From CAVPJC01 sp963705155 (GTDB lineage Bacteria; Chloroflexota; Anaerolineae; Anaerolineales; UBA4823): a stretch of 64,000 nucleotides of DNA. The stretch lies in assembly GCA_963705155.1 (NCBI GenBank), contig CAVPJC010000017.1:1-64000 (forward strand). The letters run 5' to 3'. Shown here one piece after another: positions 31,936-39,818 of this stretch (positions are counted from its first letter, which is position 1; each line of letters begins with the position of its first letter). The notes beneath the pieces were generated by a model that worked only from the letters and a program-made list of their open reading frames with translations, ran no database searches and was not told the origin of the DNA. The position numbers and the translations under genes are program-made.

Positions 31936-32419
31936 TTATGCTGGATACCTGCTGGTTGTAGGCCTGCTTTAGCATGTGGATGTCAATTTTATCCATCTGG
32001 AGCATGGCCTGCATCACTCTTTGCGATTTTGCAGCATCCTTGTCCTGCAGCATCTCGCCCAAAGCCGAGGGGATGATTTGCCAGGACAGACCAAATTTGT
32101 CTTTCAGCCAGCCGCAGCGCTGCTTTTCCCCGCCCGCCGAAAGCTTCTCCCACAGATCGTCTACTTCTTGCTGGGTCTCGCAGTTCACAAAGAAGGAAAT
32201 TGCCGGCGAGAAGCTGAACCCTGGTCCGCCGTTCAGCGCGAAAAATTCCTGTCCCTCGAGCTGGAATGTGGCGCTCATCACCATCCCCGCCGGCGCCGGA
32301 CCGCCTTCGCCATAGCGGGAAACACTCACGATCTTTGAATTTTTAAAGATACCGGCATAAAAGTTCATCGCCTCTTCGGCGTTGCCATCGAACCACAAGA
32401 ATGGTGTGATTTTTTGCAT
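31936..32419 (-). CDS. VOC-superfamily PhnB/3-demethylubiquinone methyltransferase-like protein
   Basis: Starts M-Q-K-I-T-P-F-L-W-F-D-G-N-A-E-E-A and carries F-Y-A-G-I-F-K-N-S-K, D-L-W-E-K-L-S-A-G-G-E and D-K-F-G-L-S-W-Q-I-I-P, the signature of the 3-dmu-9_3-mt (PhnB-like) family. Despite the name these are usually not methyltransferases but metal-binding VOC proteins of unknown role. Family homology ends at about residue 157 (31948). The open frame runs on to 31721 over the HHH gene. A one-base indel would end it at the TAA 31936-31938, and I prefer that. Confidence 0.75.
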
Positions 32420-32531
32420 AACGTCTCCTGATCCTTATTTTCTCTTTGACCAAAATTTTCTATTTCAGATTATTCTTATCCTATTATATCAGAGCAGATA
32501 TCACCCGGGTATTCAGCGGCGGATTTGGTGT

Positions 32532-32567
32532 TATAATATACTATGACTGTAATTCTAAAATGGTCAT
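32532..32567 (+). promoter_or_regulatory. Promoter -10 and candidate TetR operator
   Basis: TATAAT at 32532-32537 is followed by ATGAC (32543-32547) and GTCAT (32563-32567), arms of an inverted repeat 20 bp below the -10. They lie upstream of the tetR start at 32587, so autorepression of the tetR-ABC operon is likely. The arms are short. Confidence 0.4.
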
Positions 32568-32586
32568 ACAGATACAGAGATTTAGC

Positions 32587-33249
32587 ATGCCAAAAGCATT
32601 TTCTGAGAACGAAAAAGAACTGATCGGCAAGCGGCTGCTGGAGCAGGGTGACAGGCTGTTTTCGACCTACGGGCTCAAGAAAACCAACATCGAAGAGATC
32701 GCAACGGCCGCCGGGATCTCCAAAGGAGCGTTTTACGGGTTTTACCAGTCCAAAGAAGCGCTCTTCATGGATGTTGTCGAACAGGCCGAGCTGCGCCTGC
32801 GCCAGGAAGTTCTGGCTGTTATCGACCTGCCCGGGCTGTCTGCGCGGGCGCGCCTGTTGGCTGTTCTGAAGAAGGCTTTTGCCCTTTTTGAAGCGATGCC
32901 AGTTTTGCAGTTTTTCACAGGGGGTGATTATGACCTGCTCTTTCGCCGGGTCCCGGCAGAAGTGCTCCAGGAGCACCTCGCCAGCGACCGGGCGTTCTTA
33001 GAAGAGCTGATCGCCCGCTGCCGGGAGGCAGGCATACCCATCCGGGCGCAGCCGGAGCAGATCGCCGGCCTGTTGTACCCGCTCGTTCTGGCTATTTTGC
33101 ACCAGGACGATCTGGGGCGCAAAAACATTGGCGGCGGGATCGACTTGTTTTTGGAGCTGGCCGCGGCTTTCTGCCTGGGTGAAGTCGAGCTCCAGCTTTC
33201 GGGGCCGGCCAGCCGCGCCGCTGATCCAGATGAAGGGAAGCAGATATGA
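32587..33249 (+). CDS. TetR-family transcriptional regulator
   Basis: 220 residues from the ATG at 32587 (MPKAFSENEK). The N-terminal helix-turn-helix is typical: T-N-I-E-E-I-A-T-A-A-G-I-S-K-G-A-F-Y-G-F-Y. The C-terminal ligand domain is all helical with no clear hint of ligand. It overlaps the ABC ATPase gene by ATGA and so controls, and is translated with, an ABC exporter. An earlier in-frame start at 32446 would run through the promoter and is rejected. Confidence 0.9.
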   Translation: MPKAFSENEKELIGKRLLEQGDRLFSTYGLKKTNIEEIATAAGISKGAFYGFYQSKEALFMDVVEQAELRLRQEVLAVIDLPGLSARARLLAVLKKAFALFEAMPVLQFFTGGDYDLLFRRVPAEVLQEHLASDRAFLEELIARCREAGIPIRAQPEQIAGLLYPLVLAILHQDDLGRKNIGGGIDLFLELAAAFCLGEVELQLSGPASRAADPDEGKQI

Positions 33250-34193
33250 ACACGCCAGCAAAGCCATCCATGATCATTGAAACCGAAGATCTTGGCAAAC
33301 ACTACGGAGACGTCAGAGCCGTGGAGCACCTTTCCCTGCGGGTCGCCGAGGGAGAAATTTATGCTTTCCTGGGCTTGAATGGCGCAGGGAAAACCACCAC
33401 CATCCGGATGCTGCTGGGGATGATCAAGCCCACCAGCGGAACTGCCAGGGTGCTGCAAACCAGGGTGCGTCTGGGCAGCCGGGAACCCTGGGCGTCGGTG
33501 GGGTACATGGTCGAGGATCCGCACGCCTACCCTGAACTGACCGTCATCGAAAACCTGGAGGTCGCCCGGCGCCTGCACCCCGGCACCCCGCCCCGGGCGG
33601 TGGGGCAAATTATCGAACGCCTTGGGCTGGGCGCTTACGCCAACCGGCGGACCGGCACGCTCTCGCACGGCAATGCCCAGCGGCTGGGTCTGGCCAAAGC
33701 CATGCTCCACAGCCCCAGGCTGCTCATACTGGACGAGCCGGCCAACGGCCTGGACCCGGCCGGGATCGTCGAGATCCGCGAGCTGCTGCTCGAGCTGACC
33801 GGCGGTGATGGCGGGACGGTCTTCATGTCGAGCCACATCCTGGCTGAAGTCTCGCGTCTAGCCGGGCGGATCGGCATTATCCACAAAGGGCGTCTGCTGC
33901 AGGAATTGAATGTCGCCGAGCTGGAACGCAACCGCAGGAGGCGGCTTTTGCTGCGTGCACGGGACGTAGAGGCAGCCCAACGCGCCCTGCTGGCAGCCGG
34001 GCAGCCTGCCGAAATTCAGGATGACGGCAGCATCGAGCTCAAAAACGCATCTGCGATTGAACGGCCGGATGACATCAACGCTCTCCTGGTCAATGCCGGC
34101 ACCCCGCCCACCCAGCTGCTGATTGAGGAAGAGGAGCTGGAGCAGTATTTCCTCCGGCTGGTTGGTATGGATGGAGGGCGTCAAAATGAATAA
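33246..34193 (+). CDS. ABC transporter ATP-binding protein
   Basis: 315 residues. Walker A is G-L-N-G-A-G-K-T-T-T, the signature is L-S-H-G-N-A-Q-R-L (a variant of LSGGQ), and Walker B is L-L-I-L-D-E-P-A-N-G-L-D-P. The H-loop lies in F-M-S-S-H-I-L-A-E-V. The C-terminal 90 residues form the DrrA-like extension common in drug or lipid exporters of the ABC-2 type. It overlaps both tetR and the permease gene. Confidence 0.92.
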   Translation: MNTPAKPSMIIETEDLGKHYGDVRAVEHLSLRVAEGEIYAFLGLNGAGKTTTIRMLLGMIKPTSGTARVLQTRVRLGSREPWASVGYMVEDPHAYPELTVIENLEVARRLHPGTPPRAVGQIIERLGLGAYANRRTGTLSHGNAQRLGLAKAMLHSPRLLILDEPANGLDPAGIVEIRELLLELTGGDGGTVFMSSHILAEVSRLAGRIGIIHKGRLLQELNVAELERNRRRRLLLRARDVEAAQRALLAAGQPAEIQDDGSIELKNASAIERPDDINALLVNAGTPPTQLLIEEEELEQYFLRLVGMDGGRQNE

Positions 34194-34965
34194 CCTTGCA
34201 GACATGCTGTGGATCGAGCTGAGAAAAGCCATCCGCTCCGGAATGCCGCTGTGGACCGCCGTGGGGTCGCTGTTCTTTCCTATGGGGATTGGATTCTTGC
34301 TTTTCGTCTCCAAAAATCCGGAGATCTCCCAAAAGCTTGGCCTGGTGAGCGCCAAAGCCAACCTGATCGCCTATTCGGCGACCGATTGGCCCACCTACCT
34401 GGGGTTGTCGGGCCAGATGGTTGGCGCCGGCGGTTTCTTTTTGTTTGTCCTGGCCATAAGTTGGGTATTTGGCCGCGAGTTTGCCGATGGCACGCTGAAA
34501 GATATGCTGGCGGTGCCGGTTGCCCGTACCAGCATCGTTCTGGCAAAGTTTATTGTGGCGGCGCTCTGGTCGGTTGGATTGACCATCGTCATATTCATCG
34601 CCACTCTGATTATGGGTGCGGCCCTCCGGCTCCCGGGAGGCTCGACCGGCGTCATCATTCAGAACAGCGCCCTGGTGCTGGTAACCGCCTGCCTGGTGAT
34701 CGGGATCGTTACGCCCTTTGCCTTCTTTGCCAGCGTGGGGCGGGGTTACCTGCTGCCGATGGGGATGATGGTTTTTATTCTGCTGGCGGCAAACATGGCG
34801 GTGGTTCTGGGGTGGGGAGAAATTTTTCCCTGGGCGGTGCCAATGTTATATGCGCAGGGGCAAAGCGCGCTGCCGCCGGCCAGCTACTGGAGCGTGTTTT
34901 TGACCGGGCTGGGAGGCATGATGGCAACGTACCTGTGGTGGAAGTATGCTGATCAGAACCGGTAA
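34186..34965 (+). CDS. ABC-2 type transporter permease
   Basis: 259 residues with about six transmembrane helices. After the first helix it has W-V-F-G-R-E-F-A-D-G-T-L-K-D-M-L-A-V-P, the typical ABC-2 membrane-protein motif (R-E-x-x-x-G-T-x-x-x-L-L). It starts 8 bp inside the ATPase gene, so coupling is tight. The probable role with the ATPase is efflux of a hydrophobic compound sensed by the TetR protein. The substrate is unknown. Confidence 0.88.
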   Translation: MNNLADMLWIELRKAIRSGMPLWTAVGSLFFPMGIGFLLFVSKNPEISQKLGLVSAKANLIAYSATDWPTYLGLSGQMVGAGGFFLFVLAISWVFGREFADGTLKDMLAVPVARTSIVLAKFIVAALWSVGLTIVIFIATLIMGAALRLPGGSTGVIIQNSALVLVTACLVIGIVTPFAFFASVGRGYLLPMGMMVFILLAANMAVVLGWGEIFPWAVPMLYAQGQSALPPASYWSVFLTGLGGMMATYLWWKYADQNR

Positions 34966-34981
34966 GTTTTTCGGGCACTGC

Positions 34982-35189
34982 GAACCGCGAAGGCGCAAAG
35001 CACGCTAAGATTTTTTGGAGTAGGAACAACTTTGCGCTCTTGGCGTCATGGCGGTGAAAAATAATGGTTTTGAACCGCAAAGGCGCGAAGGACGCTAAGA
35101 TTTAACGGATTGGGAATGTCTTTGCGGTTATGGCGTCTTGGCGGTGAAAATTAATTGCTTTGAACCGCAAAGGCGCAAAGAATGTAAAG
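34982..35189. repeat. 90-bp tandem repeat with internal inverted segments (2.3 units)
   Basis: GAACCGCGAAGGCGCAAAG starts at 34982, GAACCGCAAAGGCGCGAAG at 35072 and GAACCGCAAAGGCGCAAAG at 35162, exactly 90 bp apart. Each full unit also has a reverse-oriented relative (TTTGCG...TGGCGT...TGGCGGTGAAAA) in its second half, so each unit can fold on itself. It fills the gap before the GxxExxY gene. Confidence 0.85.
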
Positions 35190-35193
35190 TTAC

Positions 35194-35571
35194 ATGGAAA
35201 TCGAAGAGATTGGCAAACAAATCGTAGATTCTGCTATCAAAGTCCACCGGACCTTGGGGCCTGGGCTGCTAGAGTCGGCTTATCAGGTTTGTTTGACTTA
35301 TGAGCTGCGAAAACGAGGCCTCCAGGTGGAATGCGAGCTTGATCAACCTGTCGTTTATGATGGGCACCAAATCGCAACAGGGTATCGCCTGGATATGTTG
35401 GTCGAAGGCAGCGTGATTATTGAAAATAAAGCGGTGCAAAGTCTTTTGCCTATTCACGAAGCCCAACTGCTAACCTACTTGCGGCTGCGAAATTGCCGGT
35501 TAGGATATTTGATCAACTGGCATGTTCCCCTAATCAAAGATGGCATCAAACGAATGGTGAACAATTTGTGA
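35194..35571 (+). CDS. GxxExxY family protein (PD-(D/E)XK nuclease-like)
   Basis: 125 residues. The signature G-P-G-L-L-E-S-A-Y gives the family name (G-x-x-E-x-x-Y). Later G-Y-R-L-D-M-L-V and V-I-I-E-N-K-A-V carry the D...E-x-K of a PD-(D/E)XK nuclease core. L-G-Y-L-I-N-W-H-V-P is the usual end. No biochemical role is established. The gene starts only 4 bp after the third repeat unit and is followed by an inverted copy of the repeat, as is common for this family. The moderately AT-rich sequence differs from its neighbours. Confidence 0.88.
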   Translation: MEIEEIGKQIVDSAIKVHRTLGPGLLESAYQVCLTYELRKRGLQVECELDQPVVYDGHQIATGYRLDMLVEGSVIIENKAVQSLLPIHEAQLLTYLRLRNCRLGYLINWHVPLIKDGIKRMVNNL

Positions 35572-35577
35572 AATTAA

Positions 35578-35607
35578 CTTAGCGTCCTTTGCGTCTTTGC
35601 GGTAAAA
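35578..35607. repeat. Inverted copy of the repeat end after the GxxExxY gene
   Basis: CTTAGCGTCCTTTGCGTC plus TTTGCGGTAAAA is the reverse complement, with few changes, of the ACCGCAAAGGCGCGAAGGA-type unit at 35072-35100. The gene is therefore bordered by inverted repeats. Confidence 0.8.
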
Positions 35608-35648
35608 ATGTTTAGCAAATAACCATACAAATCAATAAGGAGCCACGA

Positions 35649-37457
35649 ATGACCGATCCGACCACCCTTCCCACCCGCAGCGAAGTGCTAGTCGAGCAAA
35701 CCTGGGATCTGCACAGCATTTTTGCGACAGACGCCGATTGGGAGGCGGCCTGCGCTGATCTGACCGGGCGGCTGCCGGTGCTGGCGGGCTACCAGGGCAG
35801 CCTGGGCCAGAGCCCGCAGCGGCTGGTGGAATACTTTGAGCGCTACGAAGACGCCGGGCGTTTACTGGGCATGATCTTTGTGTATGCCGGTAACGCTTCG
35901 GCAGCAGACACAGGCGACCAGGGTGCGGCGGCGCGCAGCGGACAGGCGCGCAGCCTGATGGCGCGCCTCGGCGCAGCGACGGCCTTCACCGACCCCGAGC
36001 TGATGGCAGTTGGGTTTGATAAACTGCGCCGCTGGCTGGCGGAAGCGCCACAGATGGGCTTCCTGGCGCACTACCTGGATAAGCTGGAGAAACGCCAGGC
36101 GCACGTGCGCTCGGGCGAGGTGGAAGAAACGCTGGCGATGGCAGGCGACCCCTTCGGCACGGTGGCCAACATCTACAACGCCCTCAACAGCGCCGACCTG
36201 ACCTTCAAACCGGCCCGCGCCGCAGATGGAACCGAGATGGAGGTGGGCCAGGCCAGCATCGGGGCGCTGATCACGCACACCGACCGGGAAGTGCGCCGCA
36301 CGGCCTGGGAAAATTACTCCGACAGCTACCTGGCTCTGAAGAACACACTGGCCAACACACTGACCGCGGCCGTGAAGCAGGATGTATTCTATGCGCGCAG
36401 CCGCGGCTACCCGTCTTCGCTGCACGCTTCCCTTGCGCCAAACCATATCCCTCCGGAGGTCTTCCACAACCTGATCGATGTTTTCAAGAAACACCTGCCC
36501 ACCTGGCAGCGCTACTGGCGCCTGCGCAAAAAGGCGCTGGGGGTGGAGCGTTTCCATGTTTACGATATCAAGGCGCCGCTGACCACAGCCAAACCGCAGG
36601 TTCCCTTCCGGCAGGCAGTGGATTGGATTTCGGAAGGCATGGCCCCGTTGGGCGAGGAATATGTCAGCATCCTGCGGCGCGGCTGCCTGGAAGAGCGCTG
36701 GGTGGATTGGGCGCGCAACCGGGGCAAGCGCGAAGGAGCCTTCTCCAGCGGCTCACAGGGCACCCGGCCCTTCATCCTGATGTCGTACGCCAATGACCTG
36801 TTCAGTCTGAGCACCCTGGCGCACGAGCTGGGCCACTCGCTGCACTCTTATTACAGCCGGATCAACCAGCGTTTTCTGTACAGCCGCTACACACTGTTTG
36901 CGGCCGAGGTGGCGTCGAACTTCAACCAGGCCATGGTGCGCGACTACCTCTTCCGCACACAAACCGAGCGCGAATTCCAGGTTGCGCTGATCGAAGAAGC
37001 CATGTCGAACTACCATCGCTATTTCTTCATCATGCCCACCCTGGCGCGCTTCGAGCTGGAAATGCACACCCTGGCCGAGCAGGGAGCCCCAATTCACGCC
37101 GAAATCATGATCGGGCGCATGGCCGATCTGTTCCGCGAAGGCTACGGCGATGAGGTGGAATTTGATCGCAGCCGGATCGGGATCACCTGGGCGCAGTTCG
37201 GTCACATGTACATGAATTTTTACGTTTACCAGTATGCCACAGGCATCTCCGGGGCGCACGCCCTCACACAGGGGGTGCTGGAAGGCAAACCCGGGGCGGT
37301 GGAACGTTACCTCGATTTCCTCAAAGCGGGCGGCTCGATGTACACGCTGGAGGCCCTCAAGATGGCAGGCGTCGACCTGACCACGCCGGAACCTGTGGAG
37401 CAGGCTTTTGCCGTGCTGGCCGGACTGGTGGAGCGACTGGAGGGGCTGGTGGGTTAA
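35649..37457 (+). CDS. pepF: Oligoendopeptidase F family M3 metallopeptidase
   Basis: 602 residues, complete. Zinc peptidase that cleaves short peptides in the cytosol. The metal motif is H392-E-L-G-H396 in L-A-H-E-L-G-H-S-L-H-S-Y-Y, with the third ligand Glu about 24 residues on (F-A-A-E-V-A-S). The N-terminal M3 helical domain starts W-D-L-H-S-I-F-A-T-D. The C-terminal Y-Q-Y-A-T-G-I-S-G-A and L-K-A-G-G-S match PepF. It lies after the GxxExxY unit and is followed by a clear terminator. Confidence 0.93.
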   Translation: MTDPTTLPTRSEVLVEQTWDLHSIFATDADWEAACADLTGRLPVLAGYQGSLGQSPQRLVEYFERYEDAGRLLGMIFVYAGNASAADTGDQGAAARSGQARSLMARLGAATAFTDPELMAVGFDKLRRWLAEAPQMGFLAHYLDKLEKRQAHVRSGEVEETLAMAGDPFGTVANIYNALNSADLTFKPARAADGTEMEVGQASIGALITHTDREVRRTAWENYSDSYLALKNTLANTLTAAVKQDVFYARSRGYPSSLHASLAPNHIPPEVFHNLIDVFKKHLPTWQRYWRLRKKALGVERFHVYDIKAPLTTAKPQVPFRQAVDWISEGMAPLGEEYVSILRRGCLEERWVDWARNRGKREGAFSSGSQGTRPFILMSYANDLFSLSTLAHELGHSLHSYYSRINQRFLYSRYTLFAAEVASNFNQAMVRDYLFRTQTEREFQVALIEEAMSNYHRYFFIMPTLARFELEMHTLAEQGAPIHAEIMIGRMADLFREGYGDEVEFDRSRIGITWAQFGHMYMNFYVYQYATGISGAHALTQGVLEGKPGAVERYLDFLKAGGSMYTLEALKMAGVDLTTPEPVEQAFAVLAGLVERLEGLVG

Positions 37458-37487
37458 CCGCCGGATCCTCTGAACTCAGGAAATTTG

Positions 37488-37520
37488 CAAAACCCGCTCA
37501 TCCAGCGGGTTTTGTGTTTA
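37488..37520 (+). terminator. Rho-independent terminator of pepF
   Basis: Perfect 11-bp stem CAAAACCCGCT / AGCGGGTTTTG with a 5-nt loop, followed by TGTTTA, 31 bp after the pepF stop. Confidence 0.85.
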
Positions 37521-37546
37521 TTTTCAGGCGGTCAGGCAAGCTATAT

Positions 37547-37564
37547 CCTGTCCAACCGGACAGG
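37547..37564. promoter_or_regulatory. Palindrome upstream of a membrane-protein operon
   Basis: CCTGTCC-AACC-GGACAGG, perfect 7-bp arms, about 90 bp before the start at 37656. It could be an operator; no partner regulator is known. Confidence 0.3.
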
Positions 37565-37655
37565 TGGAAACCCGACCATGGCGAGGGGCAGGGCCAGATG
37601 GGGCAGGATAAGATAAACACATAGCATTTCCGCAAATAGTTGGAGGAGCCAAAGC

Positions 37656-38528
37656 ATGAAAACGTCAAAACTATTGATCAGGCTTTCCTGGCTGGTTGCC
37701 GTTTTGGCGCTGATATACGCCGCGATTGGCCTGTTCTGGCTCGATGCTGGTACTCCGTTCACCTTCACCACGCTGCATGGTCAAACGGCGGAGATCAATG
37801 GGCGGGGCGTGTACCGCTATGATACGGTCCTCGCCGCGGCGGGCAACCGCGGCACGGATGCCGTGACACTCTTCGTGGCTCTGCCGCTGCTGGTAACCGC
37901 CATTTTGCTTTACCAGCGCGGCTCACGCAAGGCAGGGCTGCTGCTGGCAGGTGTGCTGTCATACTTTTTCTACAACGCTACTACGATGGCTTTTTCGGTG
38001 GCTTACAACAACCTGGTCTTCGTGTACATCGCCGCTTTTTCGGCCAGCCTGTTTGCCTTCGTGCTGGCCTGCACTGCCGTCGATTTGCCCGCCCTGCCGG
38101 CGCACGCCCTTTCCCGCATGCCCCGGCGTGGCATTGCCGCCTTCCTGTGTTTTGCAGGGATTGCTACGGCTTTCATCTGGCTGAGCGATATGGTGCCCGC
38201 CATGCAGCTCGGCCGCGTGCCGGCTGTACTGGCAAGCTACACCACCGTCTTCACCTACGCTTTTGACCTGGCGGTGATCACGCCTTGCGCGGTTCTGGCA
38301 GGCGTTTTGCTGCTGCAGCGCAAGCCCCTGGGTTACCTGATGGCGCCGGTGGTGATGATTTTGTGCACGCTGGTGGGCGTGGCGGTTATCGGCCAGACGA
38401 TTTTCCAGCTCCGCGCCGGGATCATCTTCAGCACCGGGCAGTTCATCGGGCTGATCGGCTCGTGGGTGGCGATGGGCGCAATCGCTGTCGGGTTGACATT
38501 TCAATTCTTCCGCAATCTATCTGAATAA
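37656..38528 (+). CDS. Hypothetical polytopic membrane protein
   Basis: 290 residues with about eight predicted transmembrane helices (first L-S-W-L-V-A-V-L-A-L-I-Y, last V-A-M-G-A-I-A-V-G-L-T-F). A short outer loop carries T-T-L-H-G-Q-T-A-E-I-N-G. No family was recognised with certainty. GGAGGAG precedes the ATG. It is followed after 13 bp by another small membrane protein and then a lipase-like hydrolase, so it probably heads a three-gene operon. Confidence 0.65.
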   Translation: MKTSKLLIRLSWLVAVLALIYAAIGLFWLDAGTPFTFTTLHGQTAEINGRGVYRYDTVLAAAGNRGTDAVTLFVALPLLVTAILLYQRGSRKAGLLLAGVLSYFFYNATTMAFSVAYNNLVFVYIAAFSASLFAFVLACTAVDLPALPAHALSRMPRRGIAAFLCFAGIATAFIWLSDMVPAMQLGRVPAVLASYTTVFTYAFDLAVITPCAVLAGVLLLQRKPLGYLMAPVVMILCTLVGVAVIGQTIFQLRAGIIFSTGQFIGLIGSWVAMGAIAVGLTFQFFRNLSE

Positions 38529-38541
38529 AAGGAACCTTGCC

Positions 38542-38934
38542 ATGAAAACCATTTCTCAAACATCGGTCATGACACCTGGTATTCTGGTTTTAGGCTTGCT
38601 GGCGGCAGCCGTGCTCTTCATCGGGCTGACCGGCAAGAAAGTGCCCGTGCTCTCCAACCTGCGGGTGGATATCGTCCTTCTGGTGGCGCTGGGGATGGCA
38701 ATTTGCACGCAGGGCGGCATTGGGCGGGTAGCGGCTGCCAACGCCTGGGGACACCCGTTGTCCATTATCGGTTACCTGCTGGGTGGGTTGATCCTGCTGG
38801 TCACACTGGCGGTCTTTGCCGGGTGGAAGCTGCCCTTAATCCAGGATGAGCGCCAGGCCCTGATCGCAATCGCCGTCCTGGCAGGAGCCAAAGTGGTGAA
38901 CGCAGCCATCCATTACCTGCTGGCGCGCACGTAG
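38542..38934 (+). CDS. Hypothetical small membrane protein
   Basis: 130 residues with four hydrophobic helices (I-L-V-L-G-L-L-A-A-A-V-L-F-I-G-L near the start; L-G-G-L-I-L-L-V-T-L-A-V-F-A-G in the middle). No known motif. It lies between the preceding membrane protein and the hydrolase with gaps of 13 and 8 bp. Confidence 0.65.
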   Translation: MKTISQTSVMTPGILVLGLLAAAVLFIGLTGKKVPVLSNLRVDIVLLVALGMAICTQGGIGRVAAANAWGHPLSIIGYLLGGLILLVTLAVFAGWKLPLIQDERQALIAIAVLAGAKVVNAAIHYLLART

Positions 38935-38942
38935 GAAGAGCG

Positions 38943-39818
38943 ATGGAACAAAAACCAGACAAACGCAGAAGCCGGGTGAGATGGATTGCAGGCCTTGTCC
39001 TGATCGCCATCATCGGATTGTACATCGTGTTTCCGGCAAGCCTGAGCGTGGCGGCGCTTTTCCCCGGCAAAACCACCGTCGGAGCGCCACCGGAGGGCTT
39101 TGAGGCCGTCCAAATGCGTACCGGAGACGGGATGACCCTGCAGGGTTGGTACCTCCCGCCCACCAATGGTGCGGTGATCCTGCTGCTGCATGGCGCAGGC
39201 GGATCGCGTGAAGATGTGCGCCCTTATGCCCGGATGCTTGCAGGACAGGGTTATGGCGTGCTGGCGATGGACCTCCGCGGGCACGGCGCCAGCGGCGGCA
39301 AGATCAACCGGCTCGGGTGGCAAGGCACCCGGGATGTAGAGGCGGCCATGGCTTACCTGCAAGGCCGGGAGGGCGTGGAGTGGATTGGCGGGCTGGGACT
39401 ATCAATGGGCGGTGAAGTTCTATTGGGAGCGGCCTCGGAATTTCCGGCAATGAGAGGCATCGTGACGGATGGCGCCACACGGCGCTGCACCGAGGAGCTG
39501 CTGGCGCTGCCATCGGAGAGGCCGCTGGTGCGCAGCTTCACGGCGCGGGTGATGTACGCGGCGGTGCAGGCGCTCAGCGGCGAGAACCCGCCTGCGCCCT
39601 TGCTGGACTCCATGCTGGCGGCAGAAACGACACATTTCCTGCTGATTGCAGGCGGCGCCAACGCGCTGGAAGTGGATTTCAACGAGATGTTCGCCGAAAC
39701 GATTGGCGGGCGGGCGGCGCTGTGGGTCGCCTCAGAAGCTGCACACACCGCGGCATTCGGCCTTTATCCAGATGAGTACGAGCAGCGCGTAATAACTTTC
39801 TTCAACTCATTGCGATAG
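38943..39818 (+). CDS. Membrane-anchored alpha/beta hydrolase
   Basis: 291 residues. One N-terminal transmembrane helix (about 14-36) anchors an alpha/beta hydrolase domain. H-G-A-G-G-S is the oxyanion region, D-L-R-G-H-G-A-S-G-G is typical, the nucleophile elbow is G-L-S-M-G-G, and a C-terminal His lies in E-A-A-H-T-A-A. This resembles the S9/BAAT-like 'alpha/beta hydrolase, DUF' proteins with unknown substrate. Its 3' end overlaps the convergent anti-sigma gene by 12 bp. Confidence 0.83.
   Translation: MEQKPDKRRSRVRWIAGLVLIAIIGLYIVFPASLSVAALFPGKTTVGAPPEGFEAVQMRTGDGMTLQGWYLPPTNGAVILLLHGAGGSREDVRPYARMLAGQGYGVLAMDLRGHGASGGKINRLGWQGTRDVEAAMAYLQGREGVEWIGGLGLSMGGEVLLGAASEFPAMRGIVTDGATRRCTEELLALPSERPLVRSFTARVMYAAVQALSGENPPAPLLDSMLAAETTHFLLIAGGANALEVDFNEMFAETIGGRAALWVASEAAHTAAFGLYPDEYEQRVITFFNSLR

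Noticed and set aside
34982..35189. Repeats before the GxxExxY gene as a CRISPR array
   Set aside because: Unit length is 90 bp with conserved second halves, so there are no unique spacers, and there are no cas genes.
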